Positions 23,301-36,113 of a stretch of 64,000 nucleotides of DNA are shown here, one piece after another. Source of the stretch: Corallium rubrum (Eukaryota; Cnidaria; Anthozoa; Scleralcyonacea; Coralliidae); the NCBI GenBank assembly GCA_964035015.1, contig OZ036014.1, forward strand, positions 2,196,201-2,260,200. Reading direction: 5' to 3'. The first letter of the stretch is position 1. Each line of letters begins with the position of its first letter. The position numbers were made by a program, and so were the translations under genes. A model generated the notes under the pieces. That model was not told the origin of the DNA. It was given only the letters and a program-made list of their open reading frames with translations, and ran no database searches.

Positions 23301-24946
23301 TGTATTTCTAATTATTATACAGTAATGGAGTAGGAAGTTGGGAACTACTATATTTTATTTTTAGTTTATCTAAAATAAAATAAAATATAATAAAATAAAA
23401 TAAAATAAAATAAAATAAAATAAAATAAAATAAAATAAAATAAAATAAAATAAAATAAAATAAAATAAAATAAAATAAAATAAAATAATATTATAACTTA
23501 ATATTATAACTTAATATTATAACTAATGATCCAACCAGTGGATACAAATAATGCCTAGTTTACTTTGCTTTAAATTTCCATGCACTGATGTAGTATGTTT
23601 TCCACTTTCTAGACGTGTTGTGATGTTTCACAAGATGGTCGCTTTATATTAACTTCATCAAATGGTTTCAATGGAAATGGCTGTGAAATTATTGTAAGTC
23701 AAGTCAACCAAGTCATTACTGTCGTGGCAGAAGCTTTCCTAAAATAATTGTGCAATTCATTTGTTTAAATTGATCAATTCATACGATGCACTTCCTGTTT
23801 ATTACTGCTAAACTTCCTGTTTTGAATTTGATTGGTTCCTGGTTTTTGAATAACCAATAAGAAAAAGGATTATTTGCCAAACACCAATCAAATTCAAAAC
23901 AGAATTCAAAACAGGAAGTTTAGCAATATTTTCATCAAATGAATTGTTCAACGTGAGGAATACATTATACAACTGCACAATTATTTTAGGAACGCTTCTA
24001 TTGCCACGACAGTAATTAAATATATAATTTTATAGCACCTAGCTAGGTGAACTGGAATGTGAAAGTTAATTTGATTTGATGGAATTAATTGTGTATTTTG
24101 TAGTTATGGGATGTGAGAGGAAAGAAGCCAGTCTACACCTATCATGGACATGAACAAACTGTATCAAGGTGTTCATTTTTACCAAGAGTTACTGACATTA
24201 CTTCATGGCCATTGTAAGTGAAGAGTAAAAATGGGAAATGAAATGATTAGGAAAACGAAATACAGTACTTTAATATTGTAATGTTTTTTTCAGGTTTATT
24301 AAGAAAAGTACAGCAATATAAAACGAATTATAATCTTTAGTATAAAATTGCTTTTTAGAATTATCAGTGCATCACATGATTCCACTGTAAAAGTCTGGAA
24401 CCAAGAAAATCAAAGTAAGAAATACTACCATTTACATTCAAGCTTAACTATTTTGCACATTTGTTTACGTTTCAAAAGCTTACATTTGACTAATTAACTT
24501 CCTCATTTTGACCAATGAAATGCATTTGTTCACGTGAAATTCCCATGTGAAAAAACACACAAACATTTCATTAGTCGAAACGAGGAAGTTAATTATAAGT
24601 CAAATGTAGCTTTTCATTCAAGCTTGAACGTAAATGGTAGTCTCATGTTTTTAATTTCTCTCCTCTTCACTCCTCTCCGCTCTTCCTTTCTGTTTTTAAT
24701 CAGAATGTTTAGCCACAGAAACGTTTTTTGGATCAGGACCACTAACTGACATAGCAGTCTGGGATGATGGAAGGTAAAGGTGGATGCTATTCTACAAATT
24801 TAACTGTTGTACAAACTTTGCTTGAGTCTAACGATCGATATGTTTTTAGGTTTTGTGTTTCAAGCTTTGACACTGGAATCTATCAACTTAGCCTGGCGAG
24901 TGATGGGGAGGGTGGAGTTAATATAAAGTGTCATGCCCATTTTTAG
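20391..24946 (+). CDS. WDR31: WDR31 orthologue (WD40 protein linked to cilia)
   Basis: Eleven exons: 20391-20567, 21748-21822, 22419-22575, 22666-22766, 23016-23083, 23234-23294, 23613-23693, 24104-24213, 24359-24414, 24704-24773 and 24850-24946. The total is 1053 nt (350 aa; human is 367). The N-terminus starts MGLKKSKHS, and WD blocks follow: SSRDKTIKSWF, CSGSRDNCIKLWD, AGEDKMLRIWD, SSNGFNGNGCEIILWDVRG, SASHDSTVKVWN and FGSGPLTDIAVWD. The SNGF.G.GCE..LWD segment is characteristic of WDR31. Intron 3 uses a GC donor (CCAG|GCAAGG); the reading KNP|DCSILCSGSRDN confirms it. Published work on WDR31 places it in ciliary trafficking with ELMOD/RP2-type GAPs. Introns hold MITEs, SINEs and microsatellites but the frame is intact. 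Confidence 0.9.
20868..21062. mobile_element. Two tRNA-derived SINE tails in inverted orientation
   Basis: The right half carries GGGATCGAGTCCCACTCAGA (B-box) and the family tail. The left half repeats that tail inverted (TTTGCTGTACAAGCTGTGTG). AGAGCTCAGAAAAACTCTG repeats mark the junction. WDR31 intron 1. Confidence 0.75.
21135..21270. mobile_element. Fragment of the GAAGGGCCTTCGCTCGAA family
   Basis: GGAAGGGCCTTCGATGAAGG, then TTTGGCAGTACATG ... CAACACTGTCTATGCAGCAC. A decayed copy in WDR31 intron 1. Confidence 0.65.
21288..21504. mobile_element. 217-bp MITE with GC-rich inverted ends
   Basis: ATCTCGTTCCCAGAGCCCAC at the left and its inverse GTGGGCTCTGGGAACGAGAT at the right; a second inner inverted pair (TCTGGGATAA / TTATCCCAGA) follows. 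Confidence 0.8.
21874..22289. mobile_element. MULE-like MITE with 9-bp target duplication
   Basis: 416 bp from TAGACTTTTTCAAAGTCC to GGACTTGGAGCAAGTCTA, flanked on both sides by CAGAAACAC (21865-21873 and 22290-22298). A 9-bp duplication is typical of Mutator-like elements. It shares sequence with 10381-10809. Confidence 0.85.
22770..23010. repeat. ATAATT-rich microsatellite
   Basis: Imperfect TAAT/ATTATAATT repeats filling WDR31 intron 4. The reverse-strand Asn/Tyr-rich ORF is a shadow. Confidence 0.9.
23370..23490. repeat. (TAAAA)n pentanucleotide microsatellite
   Basis: More than 20 near-perfect TAAAA units in WDR31 intron 6. Confidence 0.95.
23717..24014. mobile_element. 298-bp MITE with ~40-bp inverted ends
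   Basis: TACTGTCGTGGCA...AAGC.TTCCTAAAATAATTGTGCA at the left is mirrored at the right by TTATTTTAGGAACGCTTC ... TGCCACGACAGTA. The core carries GGAAGTTT/AAACTTCC arms. A second copy is at 41315-41905. Confidence 0.85.
24476..24616. mobile_element. 141-bp palindromic MITE
   Basis: AAAAGCTTACATTTGACT ... ATTAACTTCCTC is mirrored by GAGGAAGTTAAT ... AGTCAAATGTAGCTTTT. WDR31 intron 9. Confidence 0.8.
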
Positions 24947-25341
24947 GCGATCAATTTGGGGTGCATCTTTGTGTAGTGTGCACTGATTTCATTTTTGCAT
25001 GAGCATTTGTTTCCCCACCAATCCAAAGTAATTTGTGCAATATATGTTGTATCAGGTGAAGGTTGTAGAGAAAAAAACAACACATTAACTGGCAAGTGAA
25101 AACAAAATAATGGAAAAACTAAATTAGAGAGATCCACTGTCCAAAATGTGGTTTGATGACAATTGTCCTTTAGGAAATAGTAAGAAGTATGTTATGAGAT
25201 TATAAAAAAAAAATATTAGTTGATTTTGACTTAGCCTAATTTTGACTTTGTAAATACATGTACATGTAAAGTATTGTTGTAAATATGTAAATTAAAATTA
25301 AATATCAAAATAAAGTTTTTAGGTCCCAACATGAAATAATA
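24947..25341. other. WDR31 3' flank
   Basis: About 395 bases of AT-rich sequence between the WDR31 stop and the target duplication of the foldback element. It presumably holds the WDR31 3' UTR (an AATAAAG occurs near 25309). No gene or repeat recognised. Confidence 0.5.
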
Positions 25342-25398
25342 ATATAAGGGGTTATTACTTTGTGTTTCGCGCACCAATATGAAAAACGTCATGTAATC

Positions 25399-25449
<51 letters not shown>

Positions 25450-28400
25450 AGCTATACCTAGCTCTACACAGCTATACACAGCTATACACAGCTATACCTA
25501 GCTATACACAGCTATACACAGCTGTACACAGCTGTACGTAGCTATACACAGCTATACACAGCTATACACAGCTATACGTAGCTATACACAGCTATACACA
25601 GCTATACACAGCTATACCTAGCTATACACAGCTATACACAGCTATACACAGCTGTACGTAGCTATACACAGCTATACACAGCTATACGTAGCTATACGTA
25701 GCTATACACAGCTATACGTAGCTATACACAGCTATACACAGCTATACGTAGCTATACACAGCTATACGCAGCTATACACAGCTATACGCAGCTATACACA
25801 GCTATACACAGCTATACGTAGCAATACACAGCTATACACAGCTATACGTAGCTATACACAGCTATACACAGCTATACACAGCTATACCTAGCTATACACA
25901 GCTATACACAGCTGTACACAGCTGTACGTAGCTATACACAGCTATACACAGCTATACACAGCTATACACAGCTATACACAGCTATACACAGCTATACACA
26001 GCTATACCTAGCTATACACAGCTATACACAGCTATACACAGCTGTACACAGCTGTACACAGCTGTACGTAGCTATACACAGCTATACGTAGCTATACGTA
26101 GCTATACACAGCTATACGTAGCTATACACAGCTATACACAGCTATACGTAGCTATACACAGCTATACGCAGCTATACACAGCTATACGCAGCTATACACA
26201 GCTATACACAGCTATACACAGCTATACACAGCTATACGTAGCAATACACAGCTATACACAGCTATACGTAGCTATACACAGCTATACACAGTTATACACA
26301 GCTATACGTAGCTATACGTAGCTATACACAGCTATACGTAGCTATACACAGCTATACACAGCTATACGTAGCTATACACAGCTATACACAGCTATACACT
26401 GCTATACACAGCTATACACAGCTATACACAGCTATACACAGCTATACACAGCTATACACAGCTATACGTAGCTATACACAGCTATACACAGCTATACGTA
26501 GCTATACACAGCTATACACAGCTATACACAGCTATACGTAGCTATACGTAGCTATACACAGCTATACGTAGCTATACGTAGCTATACACAGCTATACACA
26601 GCTATACACTGCTATACGCAGCTATACACAGCTATACACAGCTATACACAGCTATACACAGCTATACACAGCTATACACAGCTATACACAGCTATACACA
26701 GCTATACACAGCTATACACAGCTATACACAGCTATACACAGCTATACACAGCTATACACAGCTATACGTAGCTATACACAGCTATACACAGCTATACGTA
26801 GTTATACACAGCTATACACAGCTATACACAGCTATACGTAGCTATACGTAGCTATACACAGCTATACGTAGCTATACGTAGCTATACGCAGCTATACGTA
26901 GCTATACACAGCTATACACAGCTATACGTAGCTATACACAGCTATACACAGCTATACGTAGCTATACACAGCTATACACAGCTATACGTAGCTATACACA
27001 GCTATACGCAGCTATACACAGCTATACGCAGCTATACACAGCTATACACAGCTATACACAGCTATACACAGCTATACGTAGCTATACACAGCTATACACA
27101 GCTATACGTAGTTATACACAGCTATACACAGCTATACACAGCTATACGTAGCTATACGTAGCTATACACAGCTATACACAGCTATACGTAGCTATACACA
27201 GCTATACACAGCTATACACAGCTATACGTAGCTATACACAGCTATACACAGCTATACGTAGTTATACACAGCTATACACAGCTATACACAGCTATACGTA
27301 GCTATACGTAGCTATACACAGCTATACGTAGCTATACGTAGCTATACGCAGCTATACGTAGCTATACACAGCTATACACAGCTATACGTAGCTATACACA
27401 GCTATACACAGCTATACGTAGCTATACACAGCTATACACAGCTATACGTAGCTATACACAGCTATACGCAGCTATACACAGCTATACGCAGCTATACACA
27501 GCTATACACAGCTATACACAGCTATACTAAGCTATACGTAGCTATACACAGCTATACACAGCTATACGTAGTTATACACAGCTATACACAGCTATACACA
27601 GCTATACGTAGCTATACGTAGCTATACACAGCTATACGTAGCTATACACAGCTATACACAGCTATACGTAGCTATACACAGCTATACACAGCTATACACA
27701 GCTATACACAGCTATACACAGCTATACACAGCTATACACAGCTATACACAGCTATACACAGCTATACGTAGCTATACACAGCTATACACAGCTATACGTA
27801 GCTATACACAGCTATACACAGCTATACACAGCTATACGTAGCTATACGTAGCTATACACAGCTATACACAGCTATACACAGCTATACGTAGCTATACACA
27901 GCTATACACAGCTATACCTAGCTATACACAGCTATACACAGCTATACACAGCTATACACAGCTATACACAGCTATACACAGCTATACGTAGCTATACACA
28001 GCTATACGTAGCTATACACAGCTATACACAGCTATACGTAGCTATACGTAGCTATACACAGCTATACGTAGCTATACGTAGCTATACACAGCTATACACA
28101 GCTATACACAGCTATACGTAGCTATACACAGCTATACACAGCTATACACAGCTATACACAGCTATACACAGCTATACACAGCTATACACAGCTATACGTA
28201 GCTATACACAGCTATACACAGCTATACGTAGCTATACACAGCTATACACAGCTATACACAGCTATACGTAGCTATACACAGCTATACACAGCTATACGTA
28301 GTTATACACAGCTATACACAGCTATACGTAGCTATACGTAGCTATACACAGCTATACGTAGCTATACGTAGCTATACGCAGCTATACGTAGCTATACACA

Positions 28401-29983
28401 GCTATACACAGCTATACGTAGCTATACACAGCTATACACAGCTATACGTAGCTATACACAGCTATACACAGCTATACACAGCTATACACAGCTATACACA
28501 GCTATACACAGCTATACATAGCTATACACAGCTATACACAGCTATACACAGCTATACACAGCTATACGTAGCTATACACAGCTATACACAGCTATACGTA
28601 GTTATACACAGCTATACACAGCTATACACAGCTATACGTAGCTATACACAGCTATACACAGCTATACGTAGCTATACACAGCTATACACAGCTATACACA
28701 GCTATACGTAGCTATACACAGCTATACACAGCTATACGTAGCTATACACAGCTATACACAGCTATACACAGCTATACGTAGCTATACGTAGCTATACACA
28801 GCTATACGTAGCTATACGTAGCTATACGCAGCTATACGTAGCTATACACAGCTATACACAGCTATACGTAGCTATACACAGCTATACACAGCTATACGTA
28901 GCTATACACAGCTATACACAGCTATACGTAGCTATACACAGCTATACTATACACAGCTATACGCAGCTATACACAGCTATACACAGCTATACACAGCTAT
29001 ACACAGCTATACGTAGCTATACACAGCTATACACAGCTATACGTAGTTATACACAGCTATACACAGCTATACACAGCTATACGTAGCTATACGTAGCTAT
29101 ACACAGCTATACGTAGCTATACACAGCTATACACAGCTATACGTAGCTATACACAGCTATACACTGCTATACGCAGCTATACACAGCTATACGCAGCTAT
29201 ACACAGCTATACACAGCTATACGTAGCTATACACAGCTATACACAGCTATACGTAGCTATACACAGCTATACGTAGCTATACGTAGCTATACACAGCTAT
29301 ACACAGCTATACACAGCTATACGTAGCTATACACAGCTATACGTAGCTATACGTAGCTATACGCAGCTATACACAGCTATACGTAGCTATACACAGCTAT
29401 ACGTAGCTATACACAGCTATACACAGCTATACGTAGCTATACACAGCTATACACAGCTATACACAGCTATACGCAGCTATACACAGCTATACACAGCTAT
29501 ACACAGCTATACACAGCTATACGTAGCTATGCACAGCTATACACAGCTATACGTAGCTATACGTAGCTATACACAGCTATACACAGCTATACACAGCTAT
29601 ACGTAGCTATACACAGCTATACGTAGCTATACGTAGCTATACGCAGCTATACGTAGCTATACACAGCTATACACAGCTATACGTAGCTATACGTAGCTAT
29701 ACACAGCTATACGTAGCTATACACAGCTATACACAGCTATACGTAGCTATACACAGCTATACACAGCTATACACAGCTATACGCAGCTATACACAGCTAT
29801 ACACAGCTATACACAGCTATACACAGCTATACGTAGCTATACACAGCTATACACAGCTATACGTAGCTATACACAGCTATACACAGCTATACACAGTTAT
29901 ACACAGCTATAAAAAGCTATACACAGCTATACGTAGTTATACACAGCTATACACAGCTATAAAAAGCTATACACGGCTATACC
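25450..29983 (+). repeat. Left arm: ~450 decamers AGCTATACAC / AGCTATACGT
   Basis: Two main unit types, ending ACAC or ACGT, alternate irregularly; minor types end ACGC or ACCT, and there are GTAC, GCAA and GTTA variants. One register slip occurs near 28946. The innermost units are degenerate (AAAAAGCTAT). No open frame, no unique spacers. Confidence 0.97.
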
Positions 29984-31354
29984 TGTCATGCTAATTCTAC
30001 GTCATTCAGTTGTTGTTGAACATGCGGTCATCTTAGCTTTACAGGGTACGGGATTTTAATCTTTGTTTTCTTCGAACTGATTTGTCGATATCACTTGGAA
30101 TTTTTGAGACGATATTTTAAAATGAAGAAACTGGTTTATATTTTTATCAGCAGGTAAGCATGATAACATTTTTTAGTGTTTATGATGACAAAGTAAAAAA
30201 TAGGTACGCAATGCGTACATGTGACTACCCCTATTAAGCACAGAGAGATATAGCCTTAAGAAGCAATGCATGAAAATGTGTGAAAAGCACACAGAAAACA
30301 CAAACAAATGAGTTATTTTAAATCATTTTATACATGTGCTCCTAATTTGAACATGGCACATACTATACATACATCTTTACTGGCTGTTTCCATATATTAA
30401 TATATGGCATAGCATATATTAGCATTATAACATGCCCCAAAGTGATCTTGTAAAATTCAATTTTTTGTATGAAGCCTGGATTGCTACTTTATTGGCGCTT
30501 TGAACAACCCAATTAACGTTTATCCACTGAACAACACTATCACATACATAACTACATGTATTCTGTGGATAAAATTTTATATTAGGTTGTTCAAGTCATG
30601 ATTAGTGCTGTTCTTTATCTCGGATGTCAACTCACCCTAGTCCATATAGATTATTTTTGTGGAAACACCACGTAAAATATTTATTTGCTGAGCTTTTGGC
30701 CTGTTGACTCAGGTCTAAGCTCAGCAAATAAATATTTTACTTGGTGTTTCCACAAAAATAATCCATATTACATTATCGCCATGAAAACTTTCAAAGAATT
30801 AATCACCCCAGATTATCAACATTTTACCTGTCCTAAATATGCTGTCAGTGGCATTCAAGTGTCATGTATATCACTAATATTTTGTGATTCTGCTAGTAGT
30901 TTGAATAAGACTCATGTACAATACTCAGTACCGTAGTTTCAACAGATATATTTCTTCATTTCAAGGCTTTCAATATATTCAAGGCTTTCAGTTTCCCAAC
31001 AGCTCACAATAGCTTTTCAACAATTTATCAAAATGTACAATTGAGTGACACTTAGACATCAGATTATAGAATATTTTAGTACTTTCATAAGAGTCAGACT
31101 TTTGGTGTATCTACTATTCTGTGGTCAGACCACTGTAGCAGCTCTCGTGTGCACAAACTTTGGTTTCTTAATTTCATTATACAAGATATTGAACAACACC
31201 TAAATCAAGTAAACAAAGCAGGTTTTGTAATGTCGATATAACAGCCAAGATATTTTGTCAGCATAAATTTCTTATATACATGTATATAGTGTAAATACAG
31301 GGCACTGTGATTATGATTATACTTCTCCAAATCATTAATAATTTATAAACCAAA
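29984..31354. other. Central spacer of the foldback element
   Basis: Unique AT-rich sequence with no transposase-like ORF. The longest frame (30685-30936) mostly overlaps a nested MITE. One exon-like piece, an ATG with ten codons ending ATCAGCAG|GTAAGC (about 30122-30155), has a good donor but no partner exon that I can find. It could be captured host sequence. Confidence 0.6.
30650..30763. mobile_element. Palindromic MITE nested in the foldback spacer
   Basis: GATTATTTTTGTGGAAACAC ... TTTATTTGCTGAGC is mirrored by GCTCAGCAAATAAA ... GTGTTTCCACAAAAATAATC. Related copies, with the same ATCGCCATGAAAAC flank, lie at 53206-53450. Confidence 0.8.
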
Positions 31355-34300
31355 CATATAGCTGTGTATAGCTACATATAGTTGTGTATAGCTACGTATA
31401 GCTGTGTATAGCGGTGTATAGCTACGTATAGCTACGTATAGCTACGTATAGCTACGTATAGCTGTGTATGGCTGTGTATAGATCTGTATAGCTGCGTATA
31501 GCTGTGTATAGCTGTGTATAGCTGTGCATAGCAGTACGTATAGCTGTGTATAGCTGTGTATAGCTGTGTATAGCTGTGTATAGCTACGTATAGCTACGTA
31601 TAGCTGTGTATAGCTGTGTATAGCTACGTATAGCTGTGTATAGCTGTGTATTGCTACGTATAGCTGTGTATAGCTGTGTATAGCTGTGTATAGCTGCGTA
31701 TAGCTGTGTATAGCTACGTATAGCTGTGTATAGCTGTGTATAGCTACGTATAGCTGTGTATAGCTACGTATAGCTACGTATAGCTGTGTATAGCTGTGTA
31801 TAGCTGCGTATAGCTACGTATAGCTACGTATAGCTGTGTATAGCTACGTATAGCTACGTATAGCTGTGTATAGCTGTGTATAGCTACGTATAGCTGTGTA
31901 TAGCTGTGTATAGCTACGTATAGCTGTGTATAGCTGTGTATAGCTGTGTATAGCTGTGTATAGCTGCGTATAGCAGTGTGTAGCTGTGTATAGCTGTGTA
32001 TAGCTACGTATAGCTGCGTATAGCTGTGTATAGCTGTGTATAGCTACGTATAGCTGCGTATAGCTGTGTATAGCTACGTATAGCTGTGTATAGCTACGTA
32101 TAGCTGTGTATAGCTGTGTATAGCTACGTATAGCTGCGTATAGCTACGTATAGCTACGTATAGCTGTGTATAGCTGTGTATAGCTACGTATAGCTGCGTA
32201 TAGCTACGTATAGCTACGTATAGCTGTGTATAGCTACGTATAGCTACGTATAGCTGTGTATAGCTGTGTATAGCTGTGTATAGCTGTGTATAGCTGTGTA
32301 TAGCTGTGTATAGCTACGTATAGCTACGTATAGCTGTGTATAGCTACGTATAGCTGTGTATAGCTGTGTATAGCTGTGTATAGCTGCGTATAGCTGTGTA
32401 TAGCTGTGTATAGCTGTGTATAGCTACGTACAGCTGTGTATAGCTGTGTATAGCTGTGTATAGCTACGTATAGCTGCGTATAGCTACGTATAGCGACGTA
32501 TAGCTGTGTATAGCTACGTATAGCTACGTATAGCTGTGTATAGCTGTGTATAGCTACGTATAGCTGTGTATAGCTGTGTATAGCTACGTATAGCTGTGTA
32601 TAGCTGTGTATAGCTGTGTATAGCTGCGTATAGCTGTGTATAGCTGTGTATAGCTACGTATAGCTGTGTATAGCTGTGTATAGCTACGTATAGCTGTGTA
32701 TAGCTGTGTATAGCTGTATAGCTGTGTATAGTGTATAGCTGTATACTGTGTATAGCTGGTATAGCTGTATAGCTGTATAGCGTATAGCTACGTATAGCTG
32801 TGTATAGCTGTGTATAGCTGTGTATAGCTGCGTATAGCTACGTATAGCGACGTATAGCTGTGTATAGCTACGTATAGCTACGTATAGCTGTGTATAGCTA
32901 CGTATAGCTGTGTATAGCTGTGTATAGCTACGTATAGCTGTGTATAGCTGTGTATAGCTGTGTATAGCTGCGTATAGCTGTGTATAGCTGTGTATAGCTA
33001 CGTATAGCTGTGTATAGCTGTGTATAGCTACGTATAGCTGTGTATAGCTGTGTATAGCTACGTATAGCTGCGTATAGCTACGTATAGCTACGTATAGCTG
33101 TGTATAGCTACGTATAGCTACGTATAGCTGTGTATAGCTGTGTATAGCTGTGTATAGCTACGTATAGCTGTGTATTGCTACGTATAGCTGTGTATAGCTG
33201 TGTATAGCTGTGTATAGCTGCGTATAGCTGTGTATAGCTGCGTATAGCTGTGTATAGCTACGTATAGCTGTGTATAGCTGTGTATAGCTGTGTATAGCTA
33301 CGTATATCTGTGTATAGCTACGTATAGCTACGTATAGCTGTGTATAGCTGTGTATAGCTGTGTATAGCTACGTATAGCTGTGTATAGCTGTGTATAGCTG
33401 CGTATAGCTGTGTATAGCTGCGTATAGCTGTGTATAGCTACGTATAGCTGTGTATAGCTGTGTATAGCTGTGTATAGCTGTGTATAGCTGTGTATAGCTA
33501 CGTACAGCTGTGTATAGCTGTGTATAGCTACGTATAGCTGTGTATAGCTACGTATAGCTACGTATAGCTGTGTATAGCTGTGTATAGCTACGTATAGCTG
33601 CGAATAGCTACGTATAGCGACGTATAGCTGTGTATAGCTGTGTATAGCTACGTATAGCTACGTATAGCTGTGTATAGCTGTGTATAGCTACGTATAGCTG
33701 TGTATAGCTGTGTATAGCTGTGTATAGCTGTGTATAGCTGTGTATAGCTACGTACAGCTGTGTATAGCTGTGTATAGCTACGTATAGCTGTGTATAGCTA
33801 CGTATAGCTACGTATAGCTGTGTATAGCTGTGTATAGCTGTGTATAGCTACGTATAGCTGCGTATAGCTACGTATAGCGACGTATAGCTGTGTATAGCTA
33901 CGTATAGCTACGTATAGCTGTGTATAGCTGTGTATAGCTGTGTATAGCTACGTATAGCTGTGTATTGCTACGTATAGCTGTGTATAGCTGTGTATAGCTG
34001 TGTATAGCTGCGTATAGCTGTGTATAGCTGCGTATAGCTGTGTATAGCTACGTATAGCTGTGTATAGCTGTGTATAGCTGTGTATAGCTGTGTATAGCTG
34101 TGTATAGCTACGTACAGCTGTGTATAGCTGTGTATAGCTACGTATAGCTGTGTATAGCTACGTATAGCTACGTATAGCTGTGTATAGCTGTGTATAGCTG
34201 TGTATAGCTGCGTATAGCTGTGTATAGCTGCGTATAGCTGTGTATAGCTACGTATAGCTGTGTATAGCTGTGTATAGCTGTGTATAGCTGTGTATAGCTG

Positions 34301-36050
34301 TGTATAGCTGTGTATAGCTACGTACAGCTGTGTATAGCTGTGTATAGCTACGTATAGCTGTGTATAACTACGTATAGCTACGTATAGCTGTGTATAGCTG
34401 TGTATAGCTACGTATAGCTGCGAATAGCTACGTATAGCGACGTATAGCTGTGTATAGTTGTGTATAGCTACGTATAGCTACGTATAGCTGTGTATAGCTG
34501 TGTATAGCTACGTATAGCTGTGTATAGCTGTGTATAGCTGTGTATAGCTGTGTATAGCTGTGTATAGCTACGTACAGCTGTGTATAGCTGTGTATAGCTA
34601 CGTATAGCTGTGTATAGCTACGTATAGCTACGTATAGCTGTGTATAGCTGTGTATAGCTACGTATAGCTGCGTATAGCTACGTATAGCGACGTATAGCTG
34701 TGTATAGCTACGTATAGCTACGTATAGCTGTGTATAGCTGTGTATAGCTGTGTATAGCTACGTATAGCTGTGTATTGCTACGTATAGCTGTGTATAGCTG
34801 TGTATAGCTGTGTATAGCTGCGTATAGCTGTGTATAGCTGCGTATAGCTGTGTATAGCTACGTATAGCTGTGTATAGCTGTGTATAGCTGTGTATAGCTG
34901 TGTATAGCTGTGTATAGCTACGTACAGCTGTGTATAGCTGTGTATAGCTGTGTATAGCTACGTATAGCTACGTATAGCTACGTATAGCTGTGTATAGCTG
35001 TGTATAGCTACGTATAGCTGCGAATAGCTACGTATAGCGACGTATAGCTGTGTATAGCTGTGTATAGCTACGTATAGCTACGTATAGCTGTGTATAGCTG
35101 TGTATAGCTACGTATAGCTGTGTATAGCTGTGTATAGCTGTGTATAGCTACGTATAGCTGTGTATAGCTGTGTATAGCTGTGTATAGCTGCGTATAGCTG
35201 TGTATAGCTGTGTATAGCTACGTATAGCTGTGTATAGCTGTGTATAGCTACGTATAGCTGTGTATAGCTGTGTATAGCTACGTATAGCTGTGTATAGCTA
35301 CGTATAGCTACGTATAGCTGTGTATAGCTGTGTATAGCTACGTATAGCTGCGTATAGCTACGTATAGCTGTGTATAGCTACGTATAGCTACGTATAGCTG
35401 TGTATAGCTGTGTATAGCTACGTATAGCTGTGTATAGCTGTGTATAGCTACGTATAGCTGTGTATAGCTGTGTATAGCTGTGTATAGCTGCGTATAGCTG
35501 TGTATAGCTGTGTATAGCTACGTATAGCTGTGTATAGCTGTGTATAGCTACGTATAGCTGTGTATAGCTGTGTATAGCTACGTATAGCTGCGTATAGCTG
35601 TGTATAGCTGTGTATAGCTACGTATAGCTGCGTATAGCTACGTATAGCTACGTATAGCTGTGTATAGCTACGTATAGCTACGTATAGCTGTGTATAGCTG
35701 TGTATAGCTACGTATAGCTGTGTATTGCTACGTATAGCTGTGTATAGCTGTGTATAGCTGTGTATAGCTGCGTATAGCTGTGTATAGCTGCGTATAGCTG
35801 TGTATAGCTACGTATAGCTGTGTATAGCTGTGTATAGCTACGTACAGCTGCGTACAGCTGTGTATAGCTGTGTATAGCTAGGTATAGCTGTGTATAGCTG
35901 TGTATAGCTACGTATAGCTGTGTATAGCTGTGTATAGCTGTGTATAGCTGTGTATAGCTACGTACAGCTGTGTACAGCTGTGTATAGCTGTGTATAGCTA
36001 GGTATAGCTGTGTATAGCTGTGTATAGCTGTGTAGAGCTAGGTATAGCTG

Positions 36051-36051
<1 letters not shown>
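31355..36051 (-). repeat. Right arm: ~470 decamers, inverse of the left arm
   Basis: GTGTATAGCT and ACGTATAGCT units, the reverse complement of the left arm. A scrambled, out-of-register patch lies near 32705-32790. Rare variants mark higher-order copying: TGTATTGCTA at 33171, 33961, 34771 and 35721, and CGAATAGCTA at 33601, 34421 and 35021. Confidence 0.97.

Positions 36052-36113
<62 letters not shown>

Noticed and set aside
25450-36051. CRISPR-like or centromere-like array
   Set aside because: No spacers and a eukaryotic context for CRISPR. The inverted arms, shared ends and 8-bp duplication fit a transposon better than a centromere.
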